Source: Nitratireductor mangrovi | Lineage (GTDB): Bacteria; Pseudomonadota; Alphaproteobacteria; Rhizobiales; Rhizobiaceae | Assembly: GCF_007922615.2 (NCBI RefSeq) | Contig: NZ_CP042301.2 | Location: 1,550,001-1,614,000, forward strand | Length of the DNA: 64,000 bases | Direction of reading: 5' to 3' | Shown here: piece by piece, positions 8,016 through 16,230 of the stretch | How the letters are laid out: every line of letters starts with the position of its first letter | How positions within the stretch are numbered: the stretch's first letter is position 1 | The notes under the pieces: generated by a model | The model's input: only the letters and a program-made list of their open reading frames with translations | What the model was told of the DNA's origin: nothing | Databases searched by the model: none | Position numbers and translations under genes: made by a program

Positions 8016-9542
8016 TCACCCCGCCACAAATCCCTGTTCCAGGCTGACGGCTGCGTTCAACGCCTCCCGGTCCTGACCGATAGCAGCAACAGCTACGACC
8101 TTTCCTTCTGAACGATAGCGCACCACCGCTTCGCCAGCTTCGAGGTCGCCTTCGATCTCGGTGCTGTCCCAGTGTCGGCTGTGCCCGACAAATCTGATCG
8201 AGGTTTCATAGTGAGCGCTCCAGAAGAATGGAGCGTCGGCAAAAACCCTGCGCTCACCAAGCATGTTGCATGCGGCGACTTGTCCCTGCCTCTGGGCGAC
8301 CACCCAGTGTTCGCTTCGCGTGTGAGTTCCGCTGGCGCGCTCGAGCCACTCGGCGGCGTCACCGGCCGCAAAAATTCCCGGGACGCTGGTCTCCAGATAT
8401 TCGTCGACCAGAATACCTTCGCCGGTTGCGATCCCAGCGGACTTGGCTAACAACGTGCGCGGGGTAACGCCGATTGCCACGACGATCAGATCGGCGTCCA
8501 GAACATCTCCGCCGGCCAGGGTGACATGATCTTCCTTGATGTGTGAGACCACATCCTCCAGGTGGAAAACCACGCCATGCCGCTCGTGTAGCGACCGCAC
8601 ATGACGTCCCAGATCCAGGCCCAGCACCTTCTCCAGCGGTTGCCGGTCAGGCGCAACGACTTGAACCTCGATGCCCCGCGCCCGCAAGGCGGCGGCCACT
8701 TCCAGCCCGATGAAGCCAGCACCCAGCACCACAGCCGACCTGGCCGTTTTCGCGCGTTCGATGATGGCGCGACTGTCGGCAAGCGAGCGCAACGTGAATA
8801 CGTTCGGATGATCAGTGGCGGGGAGGGTGGCCGGCTCTGCGCCCGGGGCCAGAAGCAGACGGTCGAAGTGGAAAGAGCGTCCGTCAACTGTCGACACGAC
8901 GCCTGCCCGCGAGTCAATCCGGATGGCCGTTGTTCCCAAATTGAGGTCGACCTCGTTTTGCCTGTAGAAATCGGACGAACGCAACGGAATCCATTCCTCC
9001 GGTGCATCGCCCGCGAGATAATCCTTTGACAGGTTCGGTCGGTCATAGGGAGCATCGGTATCGGCGCTGAGCATGGCAAGGTGGCCACCAAACCCCCGCC
9101 GGCGCAACATCTCCGCTGCGGCAAATCCTGCCGCACCTCCTCCGATGATAACGATCTCGCCGAGCGTCTCCGGGATGGCAGTCTTGACCGGACGCGCGCG
9201 TTCCACCCTTTCTTCAACGAAAACACGGTTCCCGCGTCTTGTTGTCGACCAGCACTCGATCGGATCGAAGGCGGGCGCGCGTAGGGCTTCGCCTGTGCGC
9301 AGGCTGAAACAGGCGTGGTGCCAAGGACAACGGATTGTCTCACCTTGTAGCAGCCCCTTGCTCAGGGGCGCGCCGTAGTGGGTGCACGTGCCACTTACTG
9401 CGAGCACGTCGTCGCCTTTGCGCACGACGATCACGGTCTCGTCTCCGACGTGTCCCTCGAAAATCTCGCCCTCGCGCAGCCCTCCGAGATCGAAACCTCT
9501 GGTCAGGTCCGGACCTGTCCCGCCTGTCGGTTTGCTACCCAT
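8016..9542 (-). CDS. fused Rieske ferredoxin / FAD-dependent pyridine nucleotide-disulfide-type reductase
   Basis: About 508 residues. The N-terminal 110 residues are a Rieske [2Fe-2S] domain with both ligand pairs: CTHYGAPL (Cys-x-His) and CPWHHACF (Cys-x2-His). The remainder is a ferredoxin-reductase/AIF-like flavoprotein with a first dinucleotide motif IIGGGAAGFAAAEML, a second one in VVLGAGFIGLEVA, and the FAD-binding GIFAAGDAAEW motif. ATG 9542 has AAAGGAGA upstream on the coding strand, better than the longer frame from 9644. Such one-chain Rieske-reductases may deliver electrons from NAD(P)H to an oxygenase, but no oxygenase is next to it. It is divergent from folE with about 150 bases between starts, so a shared control region is likely. 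Confidence 0.92.
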   Translation of the reverse strand: MGSKPTGGTGPDLTRGFDLGGLREGEIFEGHVGDETVIVVRKGDDVLAVSGTCTHYGAPLSKGLLQGETIRCPWHHACFSLRTGEALRAPAFDPIECWSTTRRGNRVFVEERVERARPVKTAIPETLGEIVIIGGGAAGFAAAEMLRRRGFGGHLAMLSADTDAPYDRPNLSKDYLAGDAPEEWIPLRSSDFYRQNEVDLNLGTTAIRIDSRAGVVSTVDGRSFHFDRLLLAPGAEPATLPATDHPNVFTLRSLADSRAIIERAKTARSAVVLGAGFIGLEVAAALRARGIEVQVVAPDRQPLEKVLGLDLGRHVRSLHERHGVVFHLEDVVSHIKEDHVTLAGGDVLDADLIVVAIGVTPRTLLAKSAGIATGEGILVDEYLETSVPGIFAAGDAAEWLERASGTHTRSEHWVVAQRQGQVAACNMLGERRVFADAPFFWSAHYETSIRFVGHSRHWDSTEIEGDLEAGEAVVRYRSEGKVVAVAAIGQDREALNAAVSLEQGFVAG

Positions 9543-9696
9543 TGAGAAAGTCTCCTTTGCGAACCGTGCCCTCGGCACGTCCTGCCTATTGGACGAAGCG
9601 TGCCGCCAAAGGTTCCCGAGAATGTTTCCGCCGATGGGGAACATTTGGCCTCACCCGTCATCGAATGAGGGCTACGAACGCAGACTGGAGCAGACC

Positions 9697-10362
9697 ATGG
9701 GCAACCGGACTGAAGCAATGAACGGTTTCGATGACCCCGCAGTGCTGGGATCGGACGCAGTAAGAGCAAACATCACAAAGCCGTCATTCGCTCGGTCGAG
9801 ACCGTCACAGGCAGAGGCTGAAGCGGCAGTCAGGACACTGATCAGCTGGGCCGGAGACGATCCTGCCCGGCCGGGCCTTCTCGACACACCATCACGCGTG
9901 GCGCGGGCCTACGAGGAGTGGTTCCGCGGCTACAAAGAGGATCCGGTTGAACTGCTGGAGCGTACCTTCGATGAAATCGGCAGCTACTCGGAAGCGGTCG
10001 AACTGCATGGCATCCGCTTCCACTCCTTCTGCGAACATCATATGGCGGGCATCGAGGGAACGGCTCACATCGCATACCTTCCGGTCGGCCGGGTCGTAGG
10101 CATTTCCAAGCTGGCCCGCGCCGTGGAGAGCTGCGCCCGGCGCCTGCAGATCCAGGAGCGCCTCACCGACGAGATCGCCACCGCGATCGATGCCGCGCTC
10201 AAACCGAGGGGCGTGGCAGTCGTCATCGAGGCGGAGCACGGCTGCATGACCTCGCGAGGCATCCGCGCTCACGGAGCACGATTGGTCACCAGGCGCATGC
10301 TGGGGGCGTACGGGGAAGACGAGACCTTGCGCGGCGAGTTCCTGGCAGCAGCCGGTTTCTAG
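9697..10362 (+). CDS. folE: GTP cyclohydrolase I
   Basis: About 221 residues. GTP cyclohydrolase I turns GTP into 7,8-dihydroneopterin triphosphate, the first step to tetrahydrofolate and pterins. Zinc/active-site motifs are clear: FCEHHMAGIEG, then LARAVESCARRLQIQERLT, and EAEHGCMTSRG with the second zinc cysteine. The N-terminal ~35 residues (Ser/Arg rich) are not conserved. ATG 9697 is preceded by GGAG at 6 bases; the long open frame from 9382 is antisense to the reductase. The usual C-terminal TSAMLG is here TRRMLG. Being divergent from a Rieske/FAD reductase and outside any folate operon, it may be a second copy, possibly serving a pterin-dependent enzyme; that is inference. Confidence 0.93.
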   Translation: MGNRTEAMNGFDDPAVLGSDAVRANITKPSFARSRPSQAEAEAAVRTLISWAGDDPARPGLLDTPSRVARAYEEWFRGYKEDPVELLERTFDEIGSYSEAVELHGIRFHSFCEHHMAGIEGTAHIAYLPVGRVVGISKLARAVESCARRLQIQERLTDEIATAIDAALKPRGVAVVIEAEHGCMTSRGIRAHGARLVTRRMLGAYGEDETLRGEFLAAAGF

Positions 10363-10574
10363 ATCCCCTAGAACCGCGAGTACTCCCGCCCCGGGGCATC
10401 GCCAGGCGACGGGTGCTTCCGCGCGGGACAGGCGGCGCGTAGACACGCGTCGACTCCTGGTCGCGTGCGATCGCCTGCGAAGGAGGTCTACTATCTTTCG
10501 AGGCGAGCGGTCGTGTCCTCGCTGTTGTTACCGGTCGCCATCCGCGCAAAAGCCTTCCGCCATCCGTCCGCTAG

Positions 10575-11171
10575 TTAAGGTAGCTCAGCCAAGGTTTTGG
10601 CCTCCTCGATTGCGACAACGCGCGTCAAGCGGGCCGCTGTAACGCGCCGTACGGACCACTCGCGACATGGCCGCTCGATAAGTGTGGCGACGTCGCCCTG
10701 GATGACCATCCCGGGCGCGAGGACCCTGTAGTACCAGCCCGTCCGTCCCGTCTTCTGGAACAGCCATGCCATGCGTTCATTTTCCGTGTACGCGTTCAGC
10801 TTCCAGCAGGGTTGGCGGCCCTGACTGATCTGCACCGTGGCCGATCCGAGGGCAACTATGTCTCCGATACAGACAGCCTCCTCGGTCCATCCGCTGGTCG
10901 AGATGTTCTCTCCGAAACCGCCGGGGACGAGATCCTCACGCCCAAGTTCCATACGCCAGCTGCGGTAGTGGTCAGCGGAATAGTGGTGCAACGCCTTGTC
11001 GAGGCCACCATGCACGTTGAGGTCCGCTTGCGCATCGCCAACCAGGCCGGAGAAATTGATCTCGACCGGTTCTTCGACGGCGCTTTTTCGAATCGCGGAA
11101 GGCGGTTTTTCAGGCCAACGGTTCTCTACGGCCCCAACAAAAACGCCAACGATCCTTGCTTCAGGTGTCAT
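10575..11171 (-). CDS. MOSC domain protein (YiiM-like)
   Basis: A 198-residue MOSC-domain protein. The order FSGLVGDAQAD, HGGLDKALHHY, PGGFGENIST and the cysteine-bearing QGRQPCWKLN agree with the YiiM branch, whose C-terminal helices follow the beta barrel here (residues 150-198). MOSC proteins bind molybdenum cofactor or carry sulfur for it; YiiM is linked to reduction of N-hydroxylated compounds. It stands alone: about 210 bases without a gene on its downstream side, and the GntR gene upstream on the same strand after 65 bases. Confidence 0.88.
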   Translation of the reverse strand: MTPEARIVGVFVGAVENRWPEKPPSAIRKSAVEEPVEINFSGLVGDAQADLNVHGGLDKALHHYSADHYRSWRMELGREDLVPGGFGENISTSGWTEEAVCIGDIVALGSATVQISQGRQPCWKLNAYTENERMAWLFQKTGRTGWYYRVLAPGMVIQGDVATLIERPCREWSVRRVTAARLTRVVAIEEAKTLAELP

Positions 11172-11236
11172 GCAGCTTTCGTCTGAACAGGTAGGTAGTC
11201 CGAAGAACCGGCGCGGAGAAAGTGGCCCCTGCGTGA

Positions 11237-11977
11237 TTAGGTCATGTCATCGACCCCGAGCGTGCCGAGTTCAGCGAACGGGCCGGAACTCGTTCGCATG
11301 CTTGCTTTTTCAATCAGATAATTGCCGGTCTTCAGGATGTCCTCGACCATTGCGGCCCGCGCGTCCTCGGACGTTCTGGCGGCCATGGCCTCAAGGATCT
11401 TCATATGCGAGCTCGCGTCCCAAAGCCCCGGCGAGTTGAGAGAATAGTACATCGTCGGGCCGCTCCGTAGCCAAAGCGATTCGATCAGAGGCATCATAAT
11501 GTCGGAATCAGCATGGCGATAGATGGCAAAATGAAACTTTTGGTTGGCACGAAGCACCTCGGCCATGTCGCCTTGGCTATGGGCCGCTATGATCGAGTCA
11601 TTGTGCCGTTCCAGCTTGTCCAGCAACTCGTCCGTCGCCTTCTCGCACGCAACACGCGTCGCAACGCCCTCGATAAGGGTACGCATCTCGAAAAGTTGTG
11701 AGAGGTTAGTCGCATTCAGCCGCGGCACTCGTACAGAGCGGTTTGGAAGTTCCTCGAGCGCGTTGGCGGCGACCAACCGGCTTAGGCTCTCGCGAATTGG
11801 CATAGGGCTCGTTCCGAGGCTGGAAGCCAGCTTTCGCAGGCTGAACACCTGCCCTGGCACGAACAGTCCCGACATCAGGCCGTATCGCAGGCTGGTCAGG
11901 ACTCTGTCCTGAACCTTACCGCGCACTGAAGGTTTGGCCGTCTTCGTGTCCGCCTCATCTAGGGTCGTACGCGTCAT
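11237..11977 (-). CDS. GntR-family (FCD-type) transcriptional regulator
   Basis: A 246-residue regulator with an N-terminal winged helix-turn-helix (SLRKLASSLGTSPMPIRESLSRL, about residues 50-72) followed by an all-helical FCD ligand domain. ATG 11977 is preceded by GAGGAGA at 5 bases, better than the in-frame start at 11995. It is divergent from the 2-hydroxyacid oxidase gene, and a 21-bp near-palindrome lies between the two genes. The same sequence recurs before the racemase, tctC and the enolase-superfamily genes, so this protein is the obvious candidate to bind all four. FCD regulators usually repress and are released by a carboxylic or amino acid; the ligand is unknown. Confidence 0.93.
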   Translation of the reverse strand: MTRTTLDEADTKTAKPSVRGKVQDRVLTSLRYGLMSGLFVPGQVFSLRKLASSLGTSPMPIRESLSRLVAANALEELPNRSVRVPRLNATNLSQLFEMRTLIEGVATRVACEKATDELLDKLERHNDSIIAAHSQGDMAEVLRANQKFHFAIYRHADSDIMMPLIESLWLRSGPTMYYSLNSPGLWDASSHMKILEAMAARTSEDARAAMVEDILKTGNYLIEKASMRTSSGPFAELGTLGVDDMT

Positions 11978-12020
11978 GTATCTCTCCTCGGACAAATCTG
12001 GCCATCTGCTGTTTCGCTAT

Positions 12021-12041
12021 TGTGATGACACTTTGCGATCA
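12021..12041 (+). promoter_or_regulatory. GntR-type operator, copy 1
   Basis: A 21-bp site starting TGTGATGACA and ending GATCA lies between the GntR gene and the oxidase gene. It matches three other copies in the next 6 kb; arms of the inner palindrome match at 6 of 9 positions. It could control both divergent genes, giving autoregulation. Confidence 0.75.
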
Positions 12042-12159
12042 GTATATCAACTTGACCGCCTTGCGTTCAACCCGCAGGCGACCTAGTCGGCGGGTTTCCG
12101 TAGCAGGGTCCACCGGCTCGATGACTGGCCGCAAGTAAGTTATTGAGGAGAGTCCTAGC

Positions 12160-13338
12160 ATGGCGATCCAAAAAGGCTTGATCACCGTCATGGACTACCG
12201 GGCGGCCGCGCAGCGCACGCTTCCGCGAATGCTCTACGACTTCGTTGTCGGCGGCGCGCTTGATGAGCAAACAGTTTACCGTAATCGGGAGGGCTTTGGG
12301 GACTGGTGGCTTCGAGGGCGCAGCTTCCGCTCCAGTGCGCACGTGTCGTTACGTCGCGAGCTTTTTGGCAGCACCCTTTCTTTTCCGCTTATGCTCGCTC
12401 CCACCGGCGCCTCCGGCCTTTTGTGGCCGTTCGGCGAGGCAGAAACTGCCCGGGCGGCAGCCGCCAAGGGAGTCATCATGCAGGTTTCGGCCGGTTCTCT
12501 GCAGTCGATGGAGGACATCGCGGCGGCTTCGGACGCTGACAAATGGCTGCAGCTCTTCCTCTATCGGGATCGAGGGTTAACACTGGAGTTTCTCGATCGC
12601 GCGCGCGTGGCCGGTTATCGCGCTATTTGTGTAACGACCGACGCGCCAGTACATGGTCGCCGCGATCGCGACACCAGGAACGGGTTTTCCATCGACCGCA
12701 AACTGACCCCAGCCACCTTGATCGACGTCGCATGGCACTATCGTTGGTGGTTGCGAATGGCACGGGCGCCGCGTTTTGCGATGCAAAACTTCGCCGGCCG
12801 TTCTACCGGCAACATGGTCGACATGGCTTCCTATATTGCCTCCGTACTCGATCCCGACGTGACCTGGGACGATTTTTCTTGGTTGCGCGAGCAATGGAAG
12901 GGGCCCCTCATCGTCAAGGGTGTTCTCGATCCAGGTGATGCACGTCAGGCAGTCGAACGCGGCGCTGACGCCGTGCAGATATCCAATCATGGCGGCCGCC
13001 AACTCGACGGGACACTTGCGAGCATCGACGCTTTGCCGGCCGTCGTTGACGCAGTCGACGGCCATGTGCCGGTGCTGCTCGACGGCGGCATCTCTCGGGG
13101 CACCGACATCGTCAAGGCGGTTGCGTTAGGCGCGCATGCCTGCGTCATCGGTCGGGCACATCTATGGGGCTTGGCCGTAGCCGGAGCGAGGGGGGTGGAG
13201 GCGGTTCTTGATATTCTTGAACAGGAGATGCGTAACGCCATGACGATCGGCGGCTGGAAAACCTTATGCGAACTCGATCGCGCTTCCGTTACGCGCCTCC
13301 CGTCCACATCGTTGCAAGGAGAACTACACGATGGCTGA
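12160..13338 (+). CDS. FMN-dependent alpha-hydroxy acid oxidase/dehydrogenase (LldD-like)
   Basis: A 392-residue member of the lactate/glycolate/mandelate oxidase family, (beta/alpha)8 FMN enzymes that turn an L-2-hydroxy acid into a 2-oxo acid. Marks: the N-terminal DYRAAAQRTLPRMLYDFVVGGA, APTGASGLLWPFGE (FMN phosphate loop), CVTTDAPVHGRRDRDTRNGF, and the active-site run QISNHGGRQLDG holding the catalytic histidine and substrate arginine. The start has TTGAGGAG upstream. It is the first gene on the + side of the GntR regulon and overlaps the ridA-like gene by 8 bases. The substrate need not be lactate. Confidence 0.92.
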   Translation: MAIQKGLITVMDYRAAAQRTLPRMLYDFVVGGALDEQTVYRNREGFGDWWLRGRSFRSSAHVSLRRELFGSTLSFPLMLAPTGASGLLWPFGEAETARAAAAKGVIMQVSAGSLQSMEDIAAASDADKWLQLFLYRDRGLTLEFLDRARVAGYRAICVTTDAPVHGRRDRDTRNGFSIDRKLTPATLIDVAWHYRWWLRMARAPRFAMQNFAGRSTGNMVDMASYIASVLDPDVTWDDFSWLREQWKGPLIVKGVLDPGDARQAVERGADAVQISNHGGRQLDGTLASIDALPAVVDAVDGHVPVLLDGGISRGTDIVKAVALGAHACVIGRAHLWGLAVAGARGVEAVLDILEQEMRNAMTIGGWKTLCELDRASVTRLPSTSLQGELHDG

Positions 13339-13681
13339 ACTTCACAGGATCCCCGGCACAACTCGCATGAGTGCGGCGATCACACATAACGGCACCGTGT
13401 ATCTAAAGGGCGTCACGTCTCGAAACGGTCCGACCGACATTGCCGGCCAAACACGCGACGTTCTCGGTCAGATCGATCGGCTGTTGGCGGAGGCCGGCAC
13501 GTCGAAGGAAAAAGTGATCCAGGTAATGATCTGGCTGAGCGATATCGCGGATTTCGAGGCAATGAATGCCATCTACGATGACTGGGTCGTAGAGGGGCGG
13601 CAACCGGTACGCGCCTGCGTGCAGGCAAGCCTTGCCAGTCCCGCGCTGCGTGTCGAAATGCAGGTTCAGGCGGCCGTATGA
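13331..13681 (+). CDS. RidA/YjgF family protein
   Basis: A 116-residue Rid-family protein; such proteins hydrolyse reactive enamine/imine intermediates, or act on related deaminated products, as trimers. The conserved arginine in the VRACVQASL segment (about residue 97) and the AGQTRDVLGQIDRLL and QVMIWLSDI helices are visible. It starts inside the end of the oxidase gene with an AAGGAG site, so the two are co-translated. Its presence suggests that an imine or amino compound arises in the pathway of this locus. Confidence 0.9.
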   Translation: MAELHRIPGTTRMSAAITHNGTVYLKGVTSRNGPTDIAGQTRDVLGQIDRLLAEAGTSKEKVIQVMIWLSDIADFEAMNAIYDDWVVEGRQPVRACVQASLASPALRVEMQVQAAV

Positions 13682-13744
13682 CGGGAGTGTGGAGCGCGCC
13701 GCCCAGCGCTACGTTTCGCGCCTAGCATCCCTCAGGGCGGCGTT

Positions 13745-14467
13745 TCAGATAATCTCGATGCTGCCAGGTGCGCTGCCGCGCTTGGGTAGGCTTTCGTAGC
13801 ACAGTTTTGAATGTGACAGGCCCATGGTGACCATGGCGACCGCCATGTTGATCGCACAAGCCATGGGTTCGACGATTGGCACGGAAATGCTTGTCCTGAG
13901 GTGGTTTATGTAGCCGGACATCGCCGTGCAGCCGAGAAGAATCACCTCGGCCCGGTGGTTTTCGATCGCCCGACGTATCTCGAACTCGATCGTGGGCAAG
14001 CAATGCGGCTTGCTCTCGATCAGTTCGGCTGGTGGAACATCAACGGCGTGCATCGACACGACCGCATCGGCGTAGCCATATGCGCGAATATGCTCTTCGA
14101 GATGCTGGCGGCCATTGCGCATCCCGATCACCGAAATGCGCTTCCCGAGCACGCTCGCCACCGCAAGCCCCGATTGCCCCGGCGCCATAACCGGGATCGA
14201 GACCGTCTCGCGCGCGGCCCGCAGAACGGGATCGACCATGCAATCGAGCACGACCGCATCGAAGCCGTCCTGCTCGGCGCGGCGGACTTCCTTGAGAACG
14301 TGCGGACCGGCCAGCACTTCTTCGGTCGCGAACTCCATGGAGTAGGGGCCCTGCTCGACCGCGCGAACCTCGATTTCCACGCCCGTGCGTTCCCAGACTG
14401 TCCGCTGGTTGCGCATTCCCGAAATGACCTTTGGCGAACGAACCGGAACGATGTCACATATGCGCAT
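13745..14467 (-). CDS. Asp/Glu/hydantoin racemase family protein
   Basis: A protein of about 240 residues with the two catalytic cysteines of the Asp/Glu/hydantoin racemase superfamily, in VVLDCMVDP (about residue 72) and LLGCTAMSGY (about residue 180). These cofactor-independent enzymes racemise amino acids, hydantoins or malate-type acids through paired cysteines. ATG 14467 is chosen because GAGGAG lies just upstream; the longer frame to 14536 runs into the operator. It is transcribed opposite to tctCBA and shares with it an upstream region holding two operators. Confidence 0.88.
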   Translation of the reverse strand: MRICDIVPVRSPKVISGMRNQRTVWERTGVEIEVRAVEQGPYSMEFATEEVLAGPHVLKEVRRAEQDGFDAVVLDCMVDPVLRAARETVSIPVMAPGQSGLAVASVLGKRISVIGMRNGRQHLEEHIRAYGYADAVVSMHAVDVPPAELIESKPHCLPTIEFEIRRAIENHRAEVILLGCTAMSGYINHLRTSISVPIVEPMACAINMAVAMVTMGLSHSKLCYESLPKRGSAPGSIEII

Positions 14468-14505
14468 AAATACTCCTCGCCGACGCTGGACCGGCATTCT
14501 AGTTT

Positions 14506-14526
14506 TGTGATCACGTATTGAGATCA
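14506..14526 (+). promoter_or_regulatory. GntR-type operator, copy 2
   Basis: A 21-bp copy starting TGTGATCACG and ending GAGATCA, 39 bases upstream of the racemase start. It differs from copy 4 at only a few central positions. Confidence 0.75.
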
Positions 14527-14623
14527 TCAACATCATATGAGTCTCGACGTCAAGCCGGAGACGCGAGGCGTCGCAGCTGATTCAACCGAGCGCGGCGAAT
14601 TTTTACGCTTGCAAAACGAAAAG

Positions 14624-14644
14624 TGTCATCACAAAATGCAATCA
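14624..14644 (+). promoter_or_regulatory. GntR-type operator, copy 3
   Basis: A 21-bp copy starting TGTCATCACA and ending GCAATCA, 44 bases upstream of tctC. On the opposite strand its left half shares a 15-base run with copy 1 (TTGTGATGACACTTT). It is the weakest copy by palindrome (5 of 9). Confidence 0.65.
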
Positions 14645-14688
14645 TAAAATGCTATTCCTAATAGATGGTCAAAATGGGAGAACATCTG

Positions 14689-15660
14689 ATGAGACTGAAA
14701 AAACTTGCGGCGCTTGCGCTGTCGGTAGCCTTGCTCGGCCTGGCCGGAGCCGGCACCGCCGCCGCGTTCCCAGACAAGCCCGTCACGCTTGTCGTGCCGT
14801 GGCCGGCCGGTGGCGGTAGCGACACCTTGATGCGCATGATCGCGGAAGGCGCGACTAGCTCGCTCGGTCAGCCCGTGGTGGTCGTGAACAAGCCCGGCGC
14901 CGGCGGTTCACTCGGCCTGCGCGAAGTCGCCGAGAGCCCACCCGACGGCTACACCATGAGCATGGTCGCCACCGGTTTCATTGCCGAACAATACGGCAAT
15001 CCCAATTCGCCAACGCTGGACCAGTATAAAGTTGTCGCCTTCATCGGCGTCGATCCCGCGATCATTGCGGCCGGCAGGGACACCGGTATCAAGACGCTCG
15101 AGCAGCTGGTCGCCGAAGGTAAGGCGGAGCCAGGCAAGCTGCGCAATGCCAACGACCAGCCCGGCGGCACGGCCTTCGTGGCGGCTTCGCTGATGGAAAT
15201 CGCCCTCGGCATCGACCTGACGCTCGTGCCCTATCAGGGGTCGGCGCCGGTGGTGCAGGCCATCTTGTCTGGCGAGACCCAGACTGCCACGCCCTCGGTC
15301 ACCGATCTAATCGCCCAGCACAAGGCTGGCGAGGTGACGATCCTGGCCGTGGCCGGTGCCGAGAGGCATTTTATGGCGCCAGACATTCCCACGTTCACGG
15401 AAGCCGGCTTCCCGCTGGTGACCGGTACGGTTCGCGCCATCGTCGTCCCGGCCCAGACGCCGGACGATGTAGTCGCGAAGCTGGAAGCCGCAATCATGAC
15501 GGCCCTTAGCGATGAGGACTTCAAGAAACGGGCGACCGCGGCCGGCTTTTCGATTGCGCCGTTGGGGTCGGCAGACGCGACCGCCTTCCTGAAAAAGATG
15601 GACGAGGACATGTATCCGGTACTGCTGGAGGCCGGCCTCGTAAAAGTCCGGCAGAAATGA
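14689..15660 (+). CDS. tctC: tripartite tricarboxylate transporter substrate-binding protein (TctC/Bug family)
   Basis: About 323 residues with a signal peptide (MRLKKLAALALS, then a hydrophobic run ending AAAFP). The mature part opens with FPDKPVTLVVPWPAGGGSDT, the hallmark of Bug/TctC periplasmic receptors, and has the NKPGAGGSLG loop that wraps the ligand carboxylate. ATG 14689 has GGGAGA upstream; ATG 14665 is less likely. Its stop overlaps the tctB start. Ligands of Bug proteins are mostly carboxylates and carboxylated amides, which fits an acidic opine-like substrate for this locus, but the ligand cannot be read from the sequence. Confidence 0.93.
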   Translation: MRLKKLAALALSVALLGLAGAGTAAAFPDKPVTLVVPWPAGGGSDTLMRMIAEGATSSLGQPVVVVNKPGAGGSLGLREVAESPPDGYTMSMVATGFIAEQYGNPNSPTLDQYKVVAFIGVDPAIIAAGRDTGIKTLEQLVAEGKAEPGKLRNANDQPGGTAFVAASLMEIALGIDLTLVPYQGSAPVVQAILSGETQTATPSVTDLIAQHKAGEVTILAVAGAERHFMAPDIPTFTEAGFPLVTGTVRAIVVPAQTPDDVVAKLEAAIMTALSDEDFKKRATAAGFSIAPLGSADATAFLKKMDEDMYPVLLEAGLVKVRQK

Positions 15661-16223
15661 GCCGGACCGAAGCAACCGGAAAACCGGCGCCCCGATACAA
15701 AGCGGGCCAGGCTGCGGGCGGCGACGGAGATCGTCGCCCGGAGTTCACCGAACTCCTCGCAGGGGTCGCCTTTGCTGGAATTGCGCTGGTGGGCATGACG
15801 AGCCTTGCCAACAACGAATATCTCGAACTTGGACGCAGCGGGTCCGATCCGGGGCCGGGGTTCGTGCCTTGGATTGCGCTCACCGTCCTGCTGGTCGGCG
15901 GCATTGTCCATATGCTTTCCGTTTTGCGCCGCGCTGTCGTTGCTGGCGGTTTCGGCGTAGCCAACGGCGAGTTTTCGCTCGCGCGGTTGTGGGTACCGGC
16001 ATTGATGCTGGCGTCGCTGGTGGTCTACCAGGCCGCGCTAAGACCGTTCGGTTTCCTGGCCGCTAGCATCACTTTTGGCGTTGTCTGGGTTGCCGTCCTG
16101 CATTGGCGTTCAGCCAACGGGGTGCGTTCGCGCCATGTTTTCCAGTTGCCTGCTGAGGGTGCAGCTCTCGCCGTCGGCGTCTATCTGATTTTCCGTCACG
16201 GCATCCAGGTGCCACTCCCGTGA
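15657..16223 (+). CDS. tctB: tripartite tricarboxylate transporter small membrane subunit (TctB family)
   Basis: A 188-residue protein with four hydrophobic segments (about residues 35-55, 75-98, 112-132 and 160-180) after a charged, alanine-rich cytoplasmic tail. Length and topology fit TctB, and it lies between tctC (ATGA overlap) and tctA. The primary sequence of TctB is poorly conserved, so the call rests mainly on topology and position. Confidence 0.88.
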   Translation: MSRTEATGKPAPRYKAGQAAGGDGDRRPEFTELLAGVAFAGIALVGMTSLANNEYLELGRSGSDPGPGFVPWIALTVLLVGGIVHMLSVLRRAVVAGGFGVANGEFSLARLWVPALMLASLVVYQAALRPFGFLAASITFGVVWVAVLHWRSANGVRSRHVFQLPAEGAALAVGVYLIFRHGIQVPLP

Positions 16224-16230
16224 AAGCACC

